NCBI GenBank assembly: GCA_964528605.1
Contig: CAZGSV010000057.1
Span: forward strand, 1-21,246
Length of the DNA: 21,246 nt
Reading direction: 5' to 3'
From: CAZGSV01 sp964528605
GTDB taxonomy: Bacteria; Armatimonadota; Zipacnadia; CAZGSV01
Within the stretch, counting starts at the first letter, position 1; each line of letters starts with the position of its first letter. Under the pieces are notes generated by a model. It was not told the DNA's origin. It did no database searches and saw only the letters and a program-made list of their open reading frames with translations. Both the position numbers and the translations under genes were made by a program. This document shows positions 12,823 through 20,852 of the stretch, one piece after another.

Positions 12823-14600
12823 GCAGCCAGAGCGGATTCCCGAAGCGCACTTACGAATGCGGCACGTTGCGGCCGGAGTGCATCGGCCGTCAGGTAGTGC
12901 TTAACGGATGGGTCGAGCGCACGCGCGACCACGGCGGGCTCATCTTCATTGACCTGCGTGATCGCTCCGGCATCGTGCAGGTGGTCGTCAACCCGCAGCA
13001 GACGCCCGAGGCGCATCAGCAGGCGGCCGAGGTGCGCAGCGAGTACGTGCTCGCCGTCGAGGGCCAGGTGGAGCGCCGACCCGCCGGAACGGAGAACCCC
13101 AGGTTGGCCACCGGCGAGATCGAAGTCCACGCGCGAGCCATCACCATCCTCAATCGGGCCAAGACGCCGCCGCTCTACCCAGGCCAGGAGAACGTCGAGG
13201 AGGCCACGCGGCTGAAGTACCGCTATCTCGACCTACGCGGCCCCAAGATGGCAGAACGCCTGCGCCTGCGCCACGAGGTCGCGCTGGCCGCCCGCAACTT
13301 CCTCGCGCAGCGCGGCTTCTGGGAGGTGGAGACCCCGATCCTGCTCAAGGCCACTCCCGAGGGCGCGCGCGACTACCTCGTGCCCAGCCGCGTGCATCCC
13401 GGCCACTTCTACGCGCTGCCCCAGTCGCCGCAGTTGATGAAGCAGGTCCTGATGGTCGCCGGCGTCGAGAAGTACTTCCAGATCGCGCGCTGCCTCAGGG
13501 ACGAGGACCTGCGCGCCGACCGTCAGCCCGAGCACACCCAGATTGATATCGAGATGTCCTTCGTCACCGAGGAGGACGTCTTCGGGGTGGTGGAAGCGCT
13601 GATGGCCCACGTCTTCAGGGAGTTCGCAGGCGTGGAGTTGCCGCGGCCGCTGCCGCGCATGACCTATGCTGAAGCAATGCTGCGCTACGGCACCGACAAG
13701 CCGGAGGCGCGCTTCGGCATGGAGATCGTGGACGTCTCCCAGTGCTTCGCCGACTCCACCTTCCAGGTCTTCAAGCGCACGCTCGACCAAGGCGGCGTCA
13801 TCCGCGGCCTGCGCGGGCCGGGTTGCGCGGGCTACTCGCGCACCGACATCAGCGGCCTCGAGTCATACGCGACTGAGTTCGGCGCCAAGGGCCTGGTGAC
13901 CTTCGCCTTCACCCCGGAGGGCGTCAAAGGCCCGATGGTGAAGTACGTCACCGTCGAGCAGGTAGAGGCGGTCAGGCAAGCGACCTCGGCGGAAACCGGC
14001 GACCTGGTGCTGCTCGTCGCCGGGCCTGCGACTGAGGTGTGCGAGCCCCTCTCGCGCCTGCGGCTGCTCCTGGGCGAACGGCTGGGGATGATTGACAAGA
14101 GCAAGTGGGCGTTCTTGTGGGTCGTTGAGTTCCCGCTGCTGGAGTTGGACGCCGAGGGCGATCTATCGCCTAAGCACCATCCGTTCACCTCGCCGATGGC
14201 GCAGGACTTGGAGCGGTTGGAGAGCGAGCCGTTGGCCGTGCGCGCGCGCGCTTACGACTTGGTGCTCAACGGCGCGGAAGTTGGCGGCGGCAGCATTCGT
14301 ATTCACCGCCGGGAGTTACAGGAGCGCATGTTCCGGCTCCTGCGCATCAGGCCCGAGGAGGCCGAGCAGAAGTTCGGCTTCCTACTGGAGGCCTTCGAGT
14401 ACGGCGCCCCGCCGCACGGCGGCATCGCCATCGGGCTCGACCGACTGCTCATGCTGCTGACGCACACGGACTCGATTCGGGAAGTCATCGCTTTCCCCAA
14501 GACGCAGACGGCGACCTGCCTACTCACCGGCGCCCCCACCCCGGTGAGCGACGCGCTCCTGGAAGAACTGCACATACGGGTGGTCCCACCCGAAGAGTAA
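12819..14600 (+). CDS. aspS: Aspartyl-tRNA synthetase, probably non-discriminating
   Basis: A 593-residue bacterial-type class IIb synthetase. The N-terminal OB-fold anticodon domain is about 18-110. PQSPQLMKQVLM (201-212) and motif 2 RCLRDEDLRADR (224-235) belong to the catalytic core. The GAD insertion spans about 295-420, and motif 3 is GIAIGLDRLLML (535-546). In the anticodon domain, His38 (RTRDHGG) and Gly90 (RPAGTENP) match the residues known from non-discriminating AspRS, where discriminating enzymes have Leu and Lys. Such enzymes also aspartylate tRNA-Asn, which GatCAB then amidates. The ATG overlaps the hisS stop and has the Shine-Dalgarno ggaGGAG at the end of hisS. It is the last gene of the run, facing the glycosidase gene. 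Confidence 0.97.
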   Translation: MSSQSGFPKRTYECGTLRPECIGRQVVLNGWVERTRDHGGLIFIDLRDRSGIVQVVVNPQQTPEAHQQAAEVRSEYVLAVEGQVERRPAGTENPRLATGEIEVHARAITILNRAKTPPLYPGQENVEEATRLKYRYLDLRGPKMAERLRLRHEVALAARNFLAQRGFWEVETPILLKATPEGARDYLVPSRVHPGHFYALPQSPQLMKQVLMVAGVEKYFQIARCLRDEDLRADRQPEHTQIDIEMSFVTEEDVFGVVEALMAHVFREFAGVELPRPLPRMTYAEAMLRYGTDKPEARFGMEIVDVSQCFADSTFQVFKRTLDQGGVIRGLRGPGCAGYSRTDISGLESYATEFGAKGLVTFAFTPEGVKGPMVKYVTVEQVEAVRQATSAETGDLVLLVAGPATEVCEPLSRLRLLLGERLGMIDKSKWAFLWVVEFPLLELDAEGDLSPKHHPFTSPMAQDLERLESEPLAVRARAYDLVLNGAEVGGGSIRIHRRELQERMFRLLRIRPEEAEQKFGFLLEAFEYGAPPHGGIAIGLDRLLMLLTHTDSIREVIAFPKTQTATCLLTGAPTPVSDALLEELHIRVVPPEE

Positions 14601-14636
14601 ACTGGCCTTGGGCCCGCTGCCGAGGGTTTGCTGGCT

Positions 14637-14664
14637 GCGCCGCACCAACCCGGGCTGGCGGCGC
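14637..14664. terminator. Bidirectional terminator-like hairpin
   Basis: GCGCCGC (14637-14643) pairs with GCGGCGC (14658-14664), and CCA/TGG lie inside. It sits in the 68-base gap between the convergent aspS and glycosidase genes. There is no T-tract on either side, so intrinsic termination is uncertain. Confidence 0.45.
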
Positions 14665-14668
14665 GCGC

Positions 14669-17600
14669 CTACTCCACCTGCACAATCCGCAACTCGAGCG
14701 GCTCTAGGTGGAACCGGTGGTCACCCGGGTAGCGCTGGTTGTCAATCAACTCGTGCAGCGTGGCCCCAGCGGGCACGCCCTCCAGCGGCGGTAGGTCCGC
14801 CGGGTACTGGTTCAGGTTCAGCAGGTAGAACGCCATCTTCCCATTCACGCTTGCGCTCCGCATCTCAATGCCGTGCACCCCGAACCTCTCCGACCCCACA
14901 AACCGCAAGGGCGGCGCCACTCCGGCGGCCTGGTAGGCCTTCGCCAGCAACGCTTCCTTCTCGCCTACGAGCGCCTCTGTGCTGAATCGGAACACCCGGC
15001 CTGAGCCGTAGCCGTACTCTGCCCCCTCTTGGACCAGCCCCGAGGAGGTGCGCCTCAGCCCATGCTCGTCGTAGGTGAAGCAGTCGTCGAAGAGGATCAG
15101 CGTCCCGCCGTTGCGTGCGAACTGCTCCAGCGCCGCAAAGGCCGATTCCGGCGTGTAGTTCACCGCCGGCACCACCACCACCCGGTAGCGGTCCAGCCAG
15201 CCGCCCTCCGCCAGTTGCTTCTCAGTGATGAACCGCACCGGCAGGTTGAGAAACGCCATCGCCTCGTACACGCTGTCCAGCGCGTTCGGATGCTCCACTC
15301 CGGCGAATCGAGAAGCATTCGACTGCATTAGCGCCACGGGAGAGGACTCGTTCGAGAACGCCAGGAAGTACGGGGCCAGTCGCATCCCGTCCAGCGAGAT
15401 GCGCCCCATCGCCTCCACCAGTTCCGGCTGCCACATGAAGGTCGTATATCCCATCACCCGCTCCCACACCCACATCGTCGAGGCCATCTGCCCGTGCAGG
15501 AACCCCTCCGCCAGCGCCGCGCGGAAGTACTCGGGCGGATAGGAAGGATCGGCGCCGTCGCCGAAGGTGTGGTTCTCCGAGTTGAAGATCGGCTTCCCCG
15601 GCTGCACCGACTTCAGAAAGTCGAAGAAGGAAGCCTCGCGCAGCCAGTCCATGGCGTAGCGATTGTCAGGCCAGCCCAGCCCGCAGTCGTTGCCCGAGAT
15701 CTCGCACAGTTCGCCCAACGCCTCCCGGTCAATCCCCTCTTGGTTGAGTTCGTAGTTGAACGCCCCGGACATGAACTTCACGTGCACCGGCGTCTTGGGG
15801 TCATAGCGCCGGATCACCGACTTCATCCAGGCGAAGAACTCCGTCCCCACGTTCATGTGATAGACGTCCCAGTCGTAGCGCATCGCCAGGTTGCTGGTCT
15901 TCATCGTCTCGTACTGGTCGCCCCAGTTTGGTATGTCCTGGCGCAGCGCCTCGAACGAGCCGTACTTCGTGCTCCAGGTCGCATTGAGCGCGGCGATGTC
16001 GCCGTACTTCTCCTGCAGCCACTTGGTAAAACCATCGGCCGAGAAGTGGCAGTACTCCGCAAACTGCGGCTCGTTCGCCAAGCAGTAACTGTTGAGCGCC
16101 GGGTTGCCCGCCACCTGCGGGATCAAGTACGCCAGGTGCTTCTCCAGCACGGCGCGCGCGTGCGGGTTCTGGATGCAATACTGGATGAAGCCCCGGCCGC
16201 ACGTCTTCACCTCGGGGTACATCTCGTAGGCCCACTGCGGGCAGTAATGCGGCGAGACCAGCAGGTTGATCTGCACGTTCGCCTGCTCGGCGGCGCGGAA
16301 CACGTTGAGCAGGTCCCGCACCGCCTGTTCTCCATACTCGTTGGGCCCCGGCAGCGTCGCGCTCGGGCCAATCTCAATCTGAATGACGTTCATCCCGAAG
16401 CCGTGCAGAACCGGCACGTCCCCCCGCGCTTGCCCAAAATGACCCACGCCCGAGAGCACCACCGGCTGGTCGCCCGCGATGAAGCCTCCGTCGCGAACCT
16501 GGAGATTCCCTAGATTCGGCTGCGGCACTGGCTTGCGCCGCTCCGGATCCTTGGTCATGCTTTCCAGTTCCGCGAGCGCGCGCCCGGGCGCCTCCGACAG
16601 GTAGTCGCCTATCTGCCGCACTATGCGGTACCGCTGCTCGTTCGCCCAGAGCCCGATCCAGTCAAGGTACCTGTCCACCACGGTGGCAGTGACCAGGGGA
16701 TAGTCAACTGTGATGCCCGCTGCGCGCGCCTGCTCGATCGCCTGGCGCAGGCGCGCCTGGTCGCGCGCCGCCTTCTCCAGCAGCGGCTGGACCTGTGCGA
16801 CGGTTTCCGGCCCGTACCACTCGATGCCTGCTTCGGACTGGCCCAGTTCGTTGCCCCGTTCGTCGGTGACGACAGCCGTCAACCGCCGGTGGGCGCTCCA
16901 TGGGGTAGGGAAGTCAATGCAGAAGTCGGCCGCCTGCACTCCCGCTGCGAGTTTTAGTGGGCGCTGCCCAGCGAATACGGTGCGCCCCTCATCCCTAACC
17001 TCAAGCGACACCTCGCATTCGCCCAGGGGCTCCTCAGCCTCCACATAGACCAGCACCGGCACCCGTGCGTCCCGCTCCGCCACCCCCAGCCGCAGCCTCA
17101 CGGAGCACTTGCTGTCTTCACGCGCAAAGGGAGGCCTGACCACACGCACTTCGGGCGCCGGCAGCAGGGCCGCTGGCGGCAGCGTCACCAGAGCGCCCGT
17201 TTGCCATAGATCGTGCCGCCGCATCGGCCAGGGCATGTTGACTACGGAGTACTGCCCCCCCGCGGTCAGGCAGAAGACCGCGCCGTTGCGATTGGTGCAG
17301 ATAATCTCCACCTTGCCGTCCTCGTCCAGGTCGGCGAGCGCAGGCGAGTTAGGCGCGTCGCCGCCCTGCTCGAACACCCACTCCTCCTCGCCGGTGGACG
17401 AAAGGCAGATCAGGTGCCCGTCGCGGTCGCCGACTACGACCTCCAGAGCCCCATCGCCGTCAACGTCCCCCACCACCGGGGCGGAGTCCATCCGTCCGTA
17501 CGCCCCGGTGCTGCGCCACAGCACCTCGCCGCTCGCGGACACCGCCGCCAGCGTTCCCTCCGAGGCGGCCAGTACGCACTCCAACTTCTCGTCGCCGTTC

Positions 17601-18451
17601 ACGTCCGCCAGGGCCAAGGCGCAGTCAATCGGCCCAAACCTCGGCGCGTTGAACTTGAGCGTGCCGTCCTTCCCACGCACGCAGTACAGTCCCCCCCCGT
17701 CCGAGCCGGTGAGCACCTCGACCTCTCCGTCCCCCTCCAAGTCCGCCGCCACCGGGCCCGAGTAGCACGAGCCCACCGTCTTCAGCGACCAGAGCAACTC
17801 CCCTCTGTGCGATAGGCAATAGAGGTGCTGATCGTCGCACGGCACCAGCACCTCCACCATGCCGTCGCCGTTCACATCCGCTAGCCCCGGCGGCGCTGCC
17901 ACATCCGCTCCAAACGCGCGCAGCCAAGCCAGCAGCCCGCCGTGGCTCAGGCACGCCACGTTGCCGTCCTCGCCGCCGATGACGACCTCCAGAAAGCCGT
18001 CGCGCTCCAGGTCCGCGAGCGCCGGCGCCGACCAGGTGACCCCCCCGCTGAGAGGAGTGCGCCAAAGAGGAACCCCCTGAGAAGTCAGACAAGCGACCAT
18101 CCCGTCGTCCGAGGCCACCACGATCTCGAGGCGGCCGTCGCCGTTCACATCGCCCACCGACGGAGTCGGGTTGATATTGGCGGTCGCGAGGTAACGCCAT
18201 AACAACTCCCCACGCGCGCTCAGACAGGAGAGGGCTCCCCGGCCCCCCCCGTACTCCGGCAGTTTGTAGGGGTGCGCCATGAGGATCTCCTGTCCCACGG
18301 CCGGGTCTATATCAACCGTCACCGGCGAGGCATACGGGCCGCCTCCGATGTCAGTTAGCCACACCTGCTGCGGCGGCGCCCCGGCGAGTGTCGGCGGAGT
18401 GGCCAGAGCAAAGGCAAGCGCGGCGGCGAGCACGGCAACTTGGCGCAACAT
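14669..18451 (-). CDS. Secreted FG-GAP/PQQ-like propeller fused to GH42-like glycosidase
   Basis: A 1260-residue exported protein. Residues 1-24 are a signal peptide (VAVLAAALAFALA core, cut near TLAG-AP). Residues 35-415 hold eight repeats of about 45 residues, seven with Asp-rich calcium loops (DVNGDG, DLERDG, DVDGDG and similar), each followed by a PQQ-like strand ending near CLS..GE.LW: an eight-bladed propeller. A beta-sandwich spans about 430-545 and a helical linker 550-640. A clan-A TIM barrel (650-1060) follows, with acid/base Glu794 in ANEPQ and probable nucleophile Glu959 in FNSENH; WLQEKYGDIAALNATWSTKYG (811-831) is typical of GH42. A GH42-trimerisation-like Rossmann domain is 1060-1180, with a small C-terminal beta domain. 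ATG 18451 has AGGAGG 8 bases upstream; an earlier in-frame ATG would bury the signal peptide. Likely a polysaccharide or galactoside hydrolase; substrate unknown. Confidence 0.88.
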   Translation of the reverse strand: MLRQVAVLAAALAFALATPPTLAGAPPQQVWLTDIGGGPYASPVTVDIDPAVGQEILMAHPYKLPEYGGGRGALSCLSARGELLWRYLATANINPTPSVGDVNGDGRLEIVVASDDGMVACLTSQGVPLWRTPLSGGVTWSAPALADLERDGFLEVVIGGEDGNVACLSHGGLLAWLRAFGADVAAPPGLADVNGDGMVEVLVPCDDQHLYCLSHRGELLWSLKTVGSCYSGPVAADLEGDGEVEVLTGSDGGGLYCVRGKDGTLKFNAPRFGPIDCALALADVNGDEKLECVLAASEGTLAAVSASGEVLWRSTGAYGRMDSAPVVGDVDGDGALEVVVGDRDGHLICLSSTGEEEWVFEQGGDAPNSPALADLDEDGKVEIICTNRNGAVFCLTAGGQYSVVNMPWPMRRHDLWQTGALVTLPPAALLPAPEVRVVRPPFAREDSKCSVRLRLGVAERDARVPVLVYVEAEEPLGECEVSLEVRDEGRTVFAGQRPLKLAAGVQAADFCIDFPTPWSAHRRLTAVVTDERGNELGQSEAGIEWYGPETVAQVQPLLEKAARDQARLRQAIEQARAAGITVDYPLVTATVVDRYLDWIGLWANEQRYRIVRQIGDYLSEAPGRALAELESMTKDPERRKPVPQPNLGNLQVRDGGFIAGDQPVVLSGVGHFGQARGDVPVLHGFGMNVIQIEIGPSATLPGPNEYGEQAVRDLLNVFRAAEQANVQINLLVSPHYCPQWAYEMYPEVKTCGRGFIQYCIQNPHARAVLEKHLAYLIPQVAGNPALNSYCLANEPQFAEYCHFSADGFTKWLQEKYGDIAALNATWSTKYGSFEALRQDIPNWGDQYETMKTSNLAMRYDWDVYHMNVGTEFFAWMKSVIRRYDPKTPVHVKFMSGAFNYELNQEGIDREALGELCEISGNDCGLGWPDNRYAMDWLREASFFDFLKSVQPGKPIFNSENHTFGDGADPSYPPEYFRAALAEGFLHGQMASTMWVWERVMGYTTFMWQPELVEAMGRISLDGMRLAPYFLAFSNESSPVALMQSNASRFAGVEHPNALDSVYEAMAFLNLPVRFITEKQLAEGGWLDRYRVVVVPAVNYTPESAFAALEQFARNGGTLILFDDCFTYDEHGLRRTSSGLVQEGAEYGYGSGRVFRFSTEALVGEKEALLAKAYQAAGVAPPLRFVGSERFGVHGIEMRSASVNGKMAFYLLNLNQYPADLPPLEGVPAGATLHELIDNQRYPGDHRFHLEPLELRIVQVE

Positions 18452-18469
18452 CGGCGTTCCTCCTAGAAG

Positions 18470-18527
18470 CCTGCGGCAGGCGTCCTCACTGCACGGGCCA
18501 GGGAGTCTAGGCGCGCCCTGCCGCAGG
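18470..18527. promoter_or_regulatory. Paired 11-bp palindromes, possible operators
   Basis: CCTGCGGCAGG (18470-18480) and CCTGCCGCAGG (18517-18527) are exact inverted copies of each other, and each is itself a palindrome around one base. Their centres are 47 bp apart. One lies between the -35 and -10 boxes of the glycosidase promoter, the other in its leader just before the ribosome binding site. The latter could also form a 5-bp RNA hairpin. Confidence 0.5.
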
Positions 18528-18532
18528 GTCAA
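18504..18532 (-). promoter_or_regulatory. Promoter of the propeller-glycosidase gene
   Basis: On the minus strand, TTGACC (18532-18527), 17-base spacer, TAGACT (18509-18504). It gives a leader of about 46 bases. The spacer contains one copy of the CCTGC-N-GCAGG palindrome. Confidence 0.7.
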
Positions 18533-18580
18533 CCGGCCGGCTTGCTGACGGGCGCGCTGCGGTGGAGAATGGCGCACGCC

Positions 18581-20278
18581 ATGAAGCGCATGCGCTGGCG
18601 TTGGCTAGCCCTCGCAGCAGCAGGCGCGCTCCTGCTCGCCCTCACCGTGCACCGGCGCCAGCTGGTGCTGTTTCAGCTGCGTCAGGCATGCCGTTGGAGG
18701 GCCGGCGAGTCCCTCTCCAAGGCCGCCGCCGGCCGCAGCGACCGTGACTGGATAGTCGCACTCGGCATCGCTGTCGGCGAAGGGGGGGAGGAGGCCGTCG
18801 GTTACTACGTGCGCGCCGCCAACCTGGCGCCGGAGTCCGAGCGCGGACTCGTCTACCTCTGCGCGCTCAGGCACTCCCTTACGGCCCTAGTAGGAGCCAG
18901 GACGCCGCGCGCACGACCGGTGGGCCCGCAAGCCGATGCGGACCTGTCGCCCAGGATTGCCGACGCTGAACACTGGGCCACGGCTGCGCGCCAAGCCGAT
19001 CCTGAGAACGGCTACCTCTGGGCCGCTACCGCCTACCTGGCTATCCTCCGTGGCCAGAACCAAAGCGCCGCCGCCTGTCTCCTGCGCGCAGCCGACATGA
19101 GCCGCTTTGAGAACGGACAGGAGAAAGCCTGGCGGGCGCGCGCTTACACCTTCGAGTCACTGGGCCTGGCCCCGCACCAAGATGGGCCCAGTGCCTTCCT
19201 TATCGCCAGCATGCTGCCGCCAGGCATGACCGCCCGCTGGGCCACCATCGCGAGATGGCTGAGGGAGTCCTGCCTCCGACTGGCGCAGGCGCAAAAGCCA
19301 GCGGATGCGGTCTCCCTGGCCGGCGCCGCCGCTGTGGCTTGGCAGCGCACCGCAGAGACCGCCCGCCCTCGCAACGGCCCCGCCGGTCCCTATCCGCTCG
19401 CCGATGCTTTGGTGGCCCTGCGCGACCAACTCATACGCTCAGGGCAAGCGGAGCCAGCCATCGCCGCTGCACGCCTGCTCGATACGTGTCAGCAGGCCTG
19501 GATCCAAGCTGGCGTCGCAACGCTGCAGCAGGAGAACGCCTTCTGGGAGAGCGTGGAACTGGCCCAGCGCGTCCTGCTGCTAAGAGTCGTGGTCCAGACC
19601 TGGCTTACCCTTGCGCTTGGCTGCGGGCTGGTCCTGGCGGCGTGTTCAGGTTGGCGCCGAGTCAGGCGCGACGCGCACCCCCCGGCGAGCCAAGTGGGCC
19701 TGCGCGGCTCCGTTCTCGGCAGGGCCGCGGTTGTTGTGGCCGCAGCCGCCTGGGTCGCGCTCCTCAGCGCTGCCCGCGTCGGCGCGTACCGACAAGGCTG
19801 GGCGCCGCGGTTGGGCGCCATCCCGCTCCCGACGCTGTCCGACAACCTCGGGGTGCTGCTGATGCCACTTGGACTGGTCTGGTTTTGGGTGGCCACCCAG
19901 CCCTACGCGGCCACCAGATGGCGTGGCCGCTCGCCCGGCACCCGCGCCTCCCTGGTGAGTGTCGCAGCGGTGCTCATCACCGCCGCCGTGTTGATCTCGC
20001 TCTTCCTCGCGACCTCGGGCTTGCCGCTGCTGTCCTTTCAGGCCCTGCTGGCCCTGACCGTTATCCTTGGGAGCCTGGGCGCGGCCCTGTATCTTTTCAC
20101 TGCCCTCGCGCGCTGGACAGAGAGCGCGCACGTCGAGGCCGAACAGCAGTCGCCTCGCGGGGATGCCCTAGCCACCTGCGCCGCGCTGGTGCGGGCGCTG
20201 CTCCTCTTGGCCAGCGCGGGCTACGCCGTCGGCCTGCTTTGGGATACGGCGCTGTGCCGCGGCTTTCACTGGGGGTGA
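18581..20278 (+). CDS. Multi-pass membrane protein with helical-repeat domain
   Basis: A 565-residue protein of no recognised family. An N-terminal transmembrane anchor is about 7-23. A large Ala-rich region (about 30-325) looks TPR-like: repeated helix pairs such as DAEHWATAARQADPENGYLWAATAYLAI, typical of tetratricopeptide arrays. Six hydrophobic segments follow (about 332-355, 380-399, 422-438, 459-477, 484-507, 532-552). The extracytoplasmic repeat domain plus membrane bundle suggests a scaffold or envelope-complex protein. The start is uncertain: ATG 18581 was preferred (GGAG 13 bases upstream); in-frame alternatives are TTG 18542, ATG 18569 and ATG 18590. A weak TTGCTG-N17-GAGAAT (18542-18570) may be its promoter. 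It is divergent from the glycosidase, and a zinc-ribbon membrane protein gene follows 11 bases after the stop. Confidence 0.75.
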   Translation: MKRMRWRWLALAAAGALLLALTVHRRQLVLFQLRQACRWRAGESLSKAAAGRSDRDWIVALGIAVGEGGEEAVGYYVRAANLAPESERGLVYLCALRHSLTALVGARTPRARPVGPQADADLSPRIADAEHWATAARQADPENGYLWAATAYLAILRGQNQSAAACLLRAADMSRFENGQEKAWRARAYTFESLGLAPHQDGPSAFLIASMLPPGMTARWATIARWLRESCLRLAQAQKPADAVSLAGAAAVAWQRTAETARPRNGPAGPYPLADALVALRDQLIRSGQAEPAIAAARLLDTCQQAWIQAGVATLQQENAFWESVELAQRVLLLRVVVQTWLTLALGCGLVLAACSGWRRVRRDAHPPASQVGLRGSVLGRAAVVVAAAAWVALLSAARVGAYRQGWAPRLGAIPLPTLSDNLGVLLMPLGLVWFWVATQPYAATRWRGRSPGTRASLVSVAAVLITAAVLISLFLATSGLPLLSFQALLALTVILGSLGAALYLFTALARWTESAHVEAEQQSPRGDALATCAALVRALLLLASAGYAVGLLWDTALCRGFHWG

Positions 20279-20289
20279 GCGCCGATCCC

Positions 20290-20637
20290 ATGGCGAAACG
20301 AGGCCGACCGGTAACCTGTGAGATCTGCGGTTCCCTCGTGCGCACCCAGAGGCGGCAGTGCCCCTACTGCGAGGCTCCGCTGCCCCCCCGCGGCTTCTGG
20401 GCCCGGCACGCGTGGGAGATCGGGGGCGCAGCCACGGGCATTGTGACCGCCAACCTTCTCTTCTTCCAGGCCCTCTGGGGGGTTCAGTGGCGGGGAACCT
20501 ACGTCTGGTCGTTCTGGGCCTGGGGCGGCGTTGCACTGGCCCCCACGCTCATAGGAGGCGCATTGGGCGCCTACTGGGGATACCGCGTGCGGACCGGGCG
20601 CTCGAAACTCTACGACGACTGGGACGGCCATTGGTGA
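20290..20637 (+). CDS. Small zinc-ribbon membrane protein
   Basis: A 115-residue protein. The N-terminus is a zinc ribbon of two CxxC knuckles, Cys10/Cys13 (CEIC) and Cys24/Cys27 (CPYC), spaced by ten residues. Two hydrophobic segments follow, about 44-66 and 75-97, with Trp-rich loops (WGVQWRGTYVWSFWAWGG). The C-terminal end is charged (DDWDGHW). No family function is recognised; such ribbon-plus-membrane proteins are often accessory to envelope machinery. ATG 20290 has the Shine-Dalgarno-like GGGGGTGA 10 bases upstream, overlapping the stop of the preceding gene, so the two are coupled. An in-frame GTG at 20275 that overlaps that stop is the alternative start. Confidence 0.72.
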   Translation: MAKRGRPVTCEICGSLVRTQRRQCPYCEAPLPPRGFWARHAWEIGGAATGIVTANLLFFQALWGVQWRGTYVWSFWAWGGVALAPTLIGGALGAYWGYRVRTGRSKLYDDWDGHW

Positions 20638-20638
20638 C

Positions 20639-20667
20639 TTGACCGCCGGGGCCGGGTAATCTAGAAT
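20639..20667 (+). promoter_or_regulatory. Promoter of tRNA-Ala
   Basis: TTGACC (20639-20644), 17-base spacer, TAGAAT (20662-20667), identical in boxes and spacing to the bioY promoter. Transcription would start about 8 bases before the mature tRNA 5' end. Confidence 0.75.
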
Positions 20668-20682
20668 GCGAAACCAACATGT

Positions 20683-20757
<75 letters not shown>

Positions 20758-20852
20758 GCCCTCAAGGGAGGCTAGCAGCAGGCCGCCGGCAGGGCGAGGC
20801 TTAGTGGCGTGCGAGCAAGTCGGCGACTCCCTTGCCAAAGGAGAGTTGGCTA

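Noticed and set aside
15494..16513. 339-codon open frame on the plus strand
   Set aside because: Antisense to the glycosidase barrel; His/Val/Arg-rich with no domain.
17190..18370. DNA-level tandem repeat or CRISPR-like pattern
   Set aside because: The 135-base periodicity comes from protein blades with diverged codons; there are no near-identical direct repeats with unique spacers.
14900..18577. Earlier in-frame ATG (18577) for the glycosidase
   Set aside because: It adds 42 Arg/Pro-rich residues before the signal peptide, runs through the promoter and has no ribosome binding site.
19255..20289. Long in-frame extension upstream of the zinc-ribbon protein
   Set aside because: It overlaps the membrane protein gene in another frame and is Arg/Pro/Gly-rich. 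Only the part from ATG 20290 has sensible protein character.
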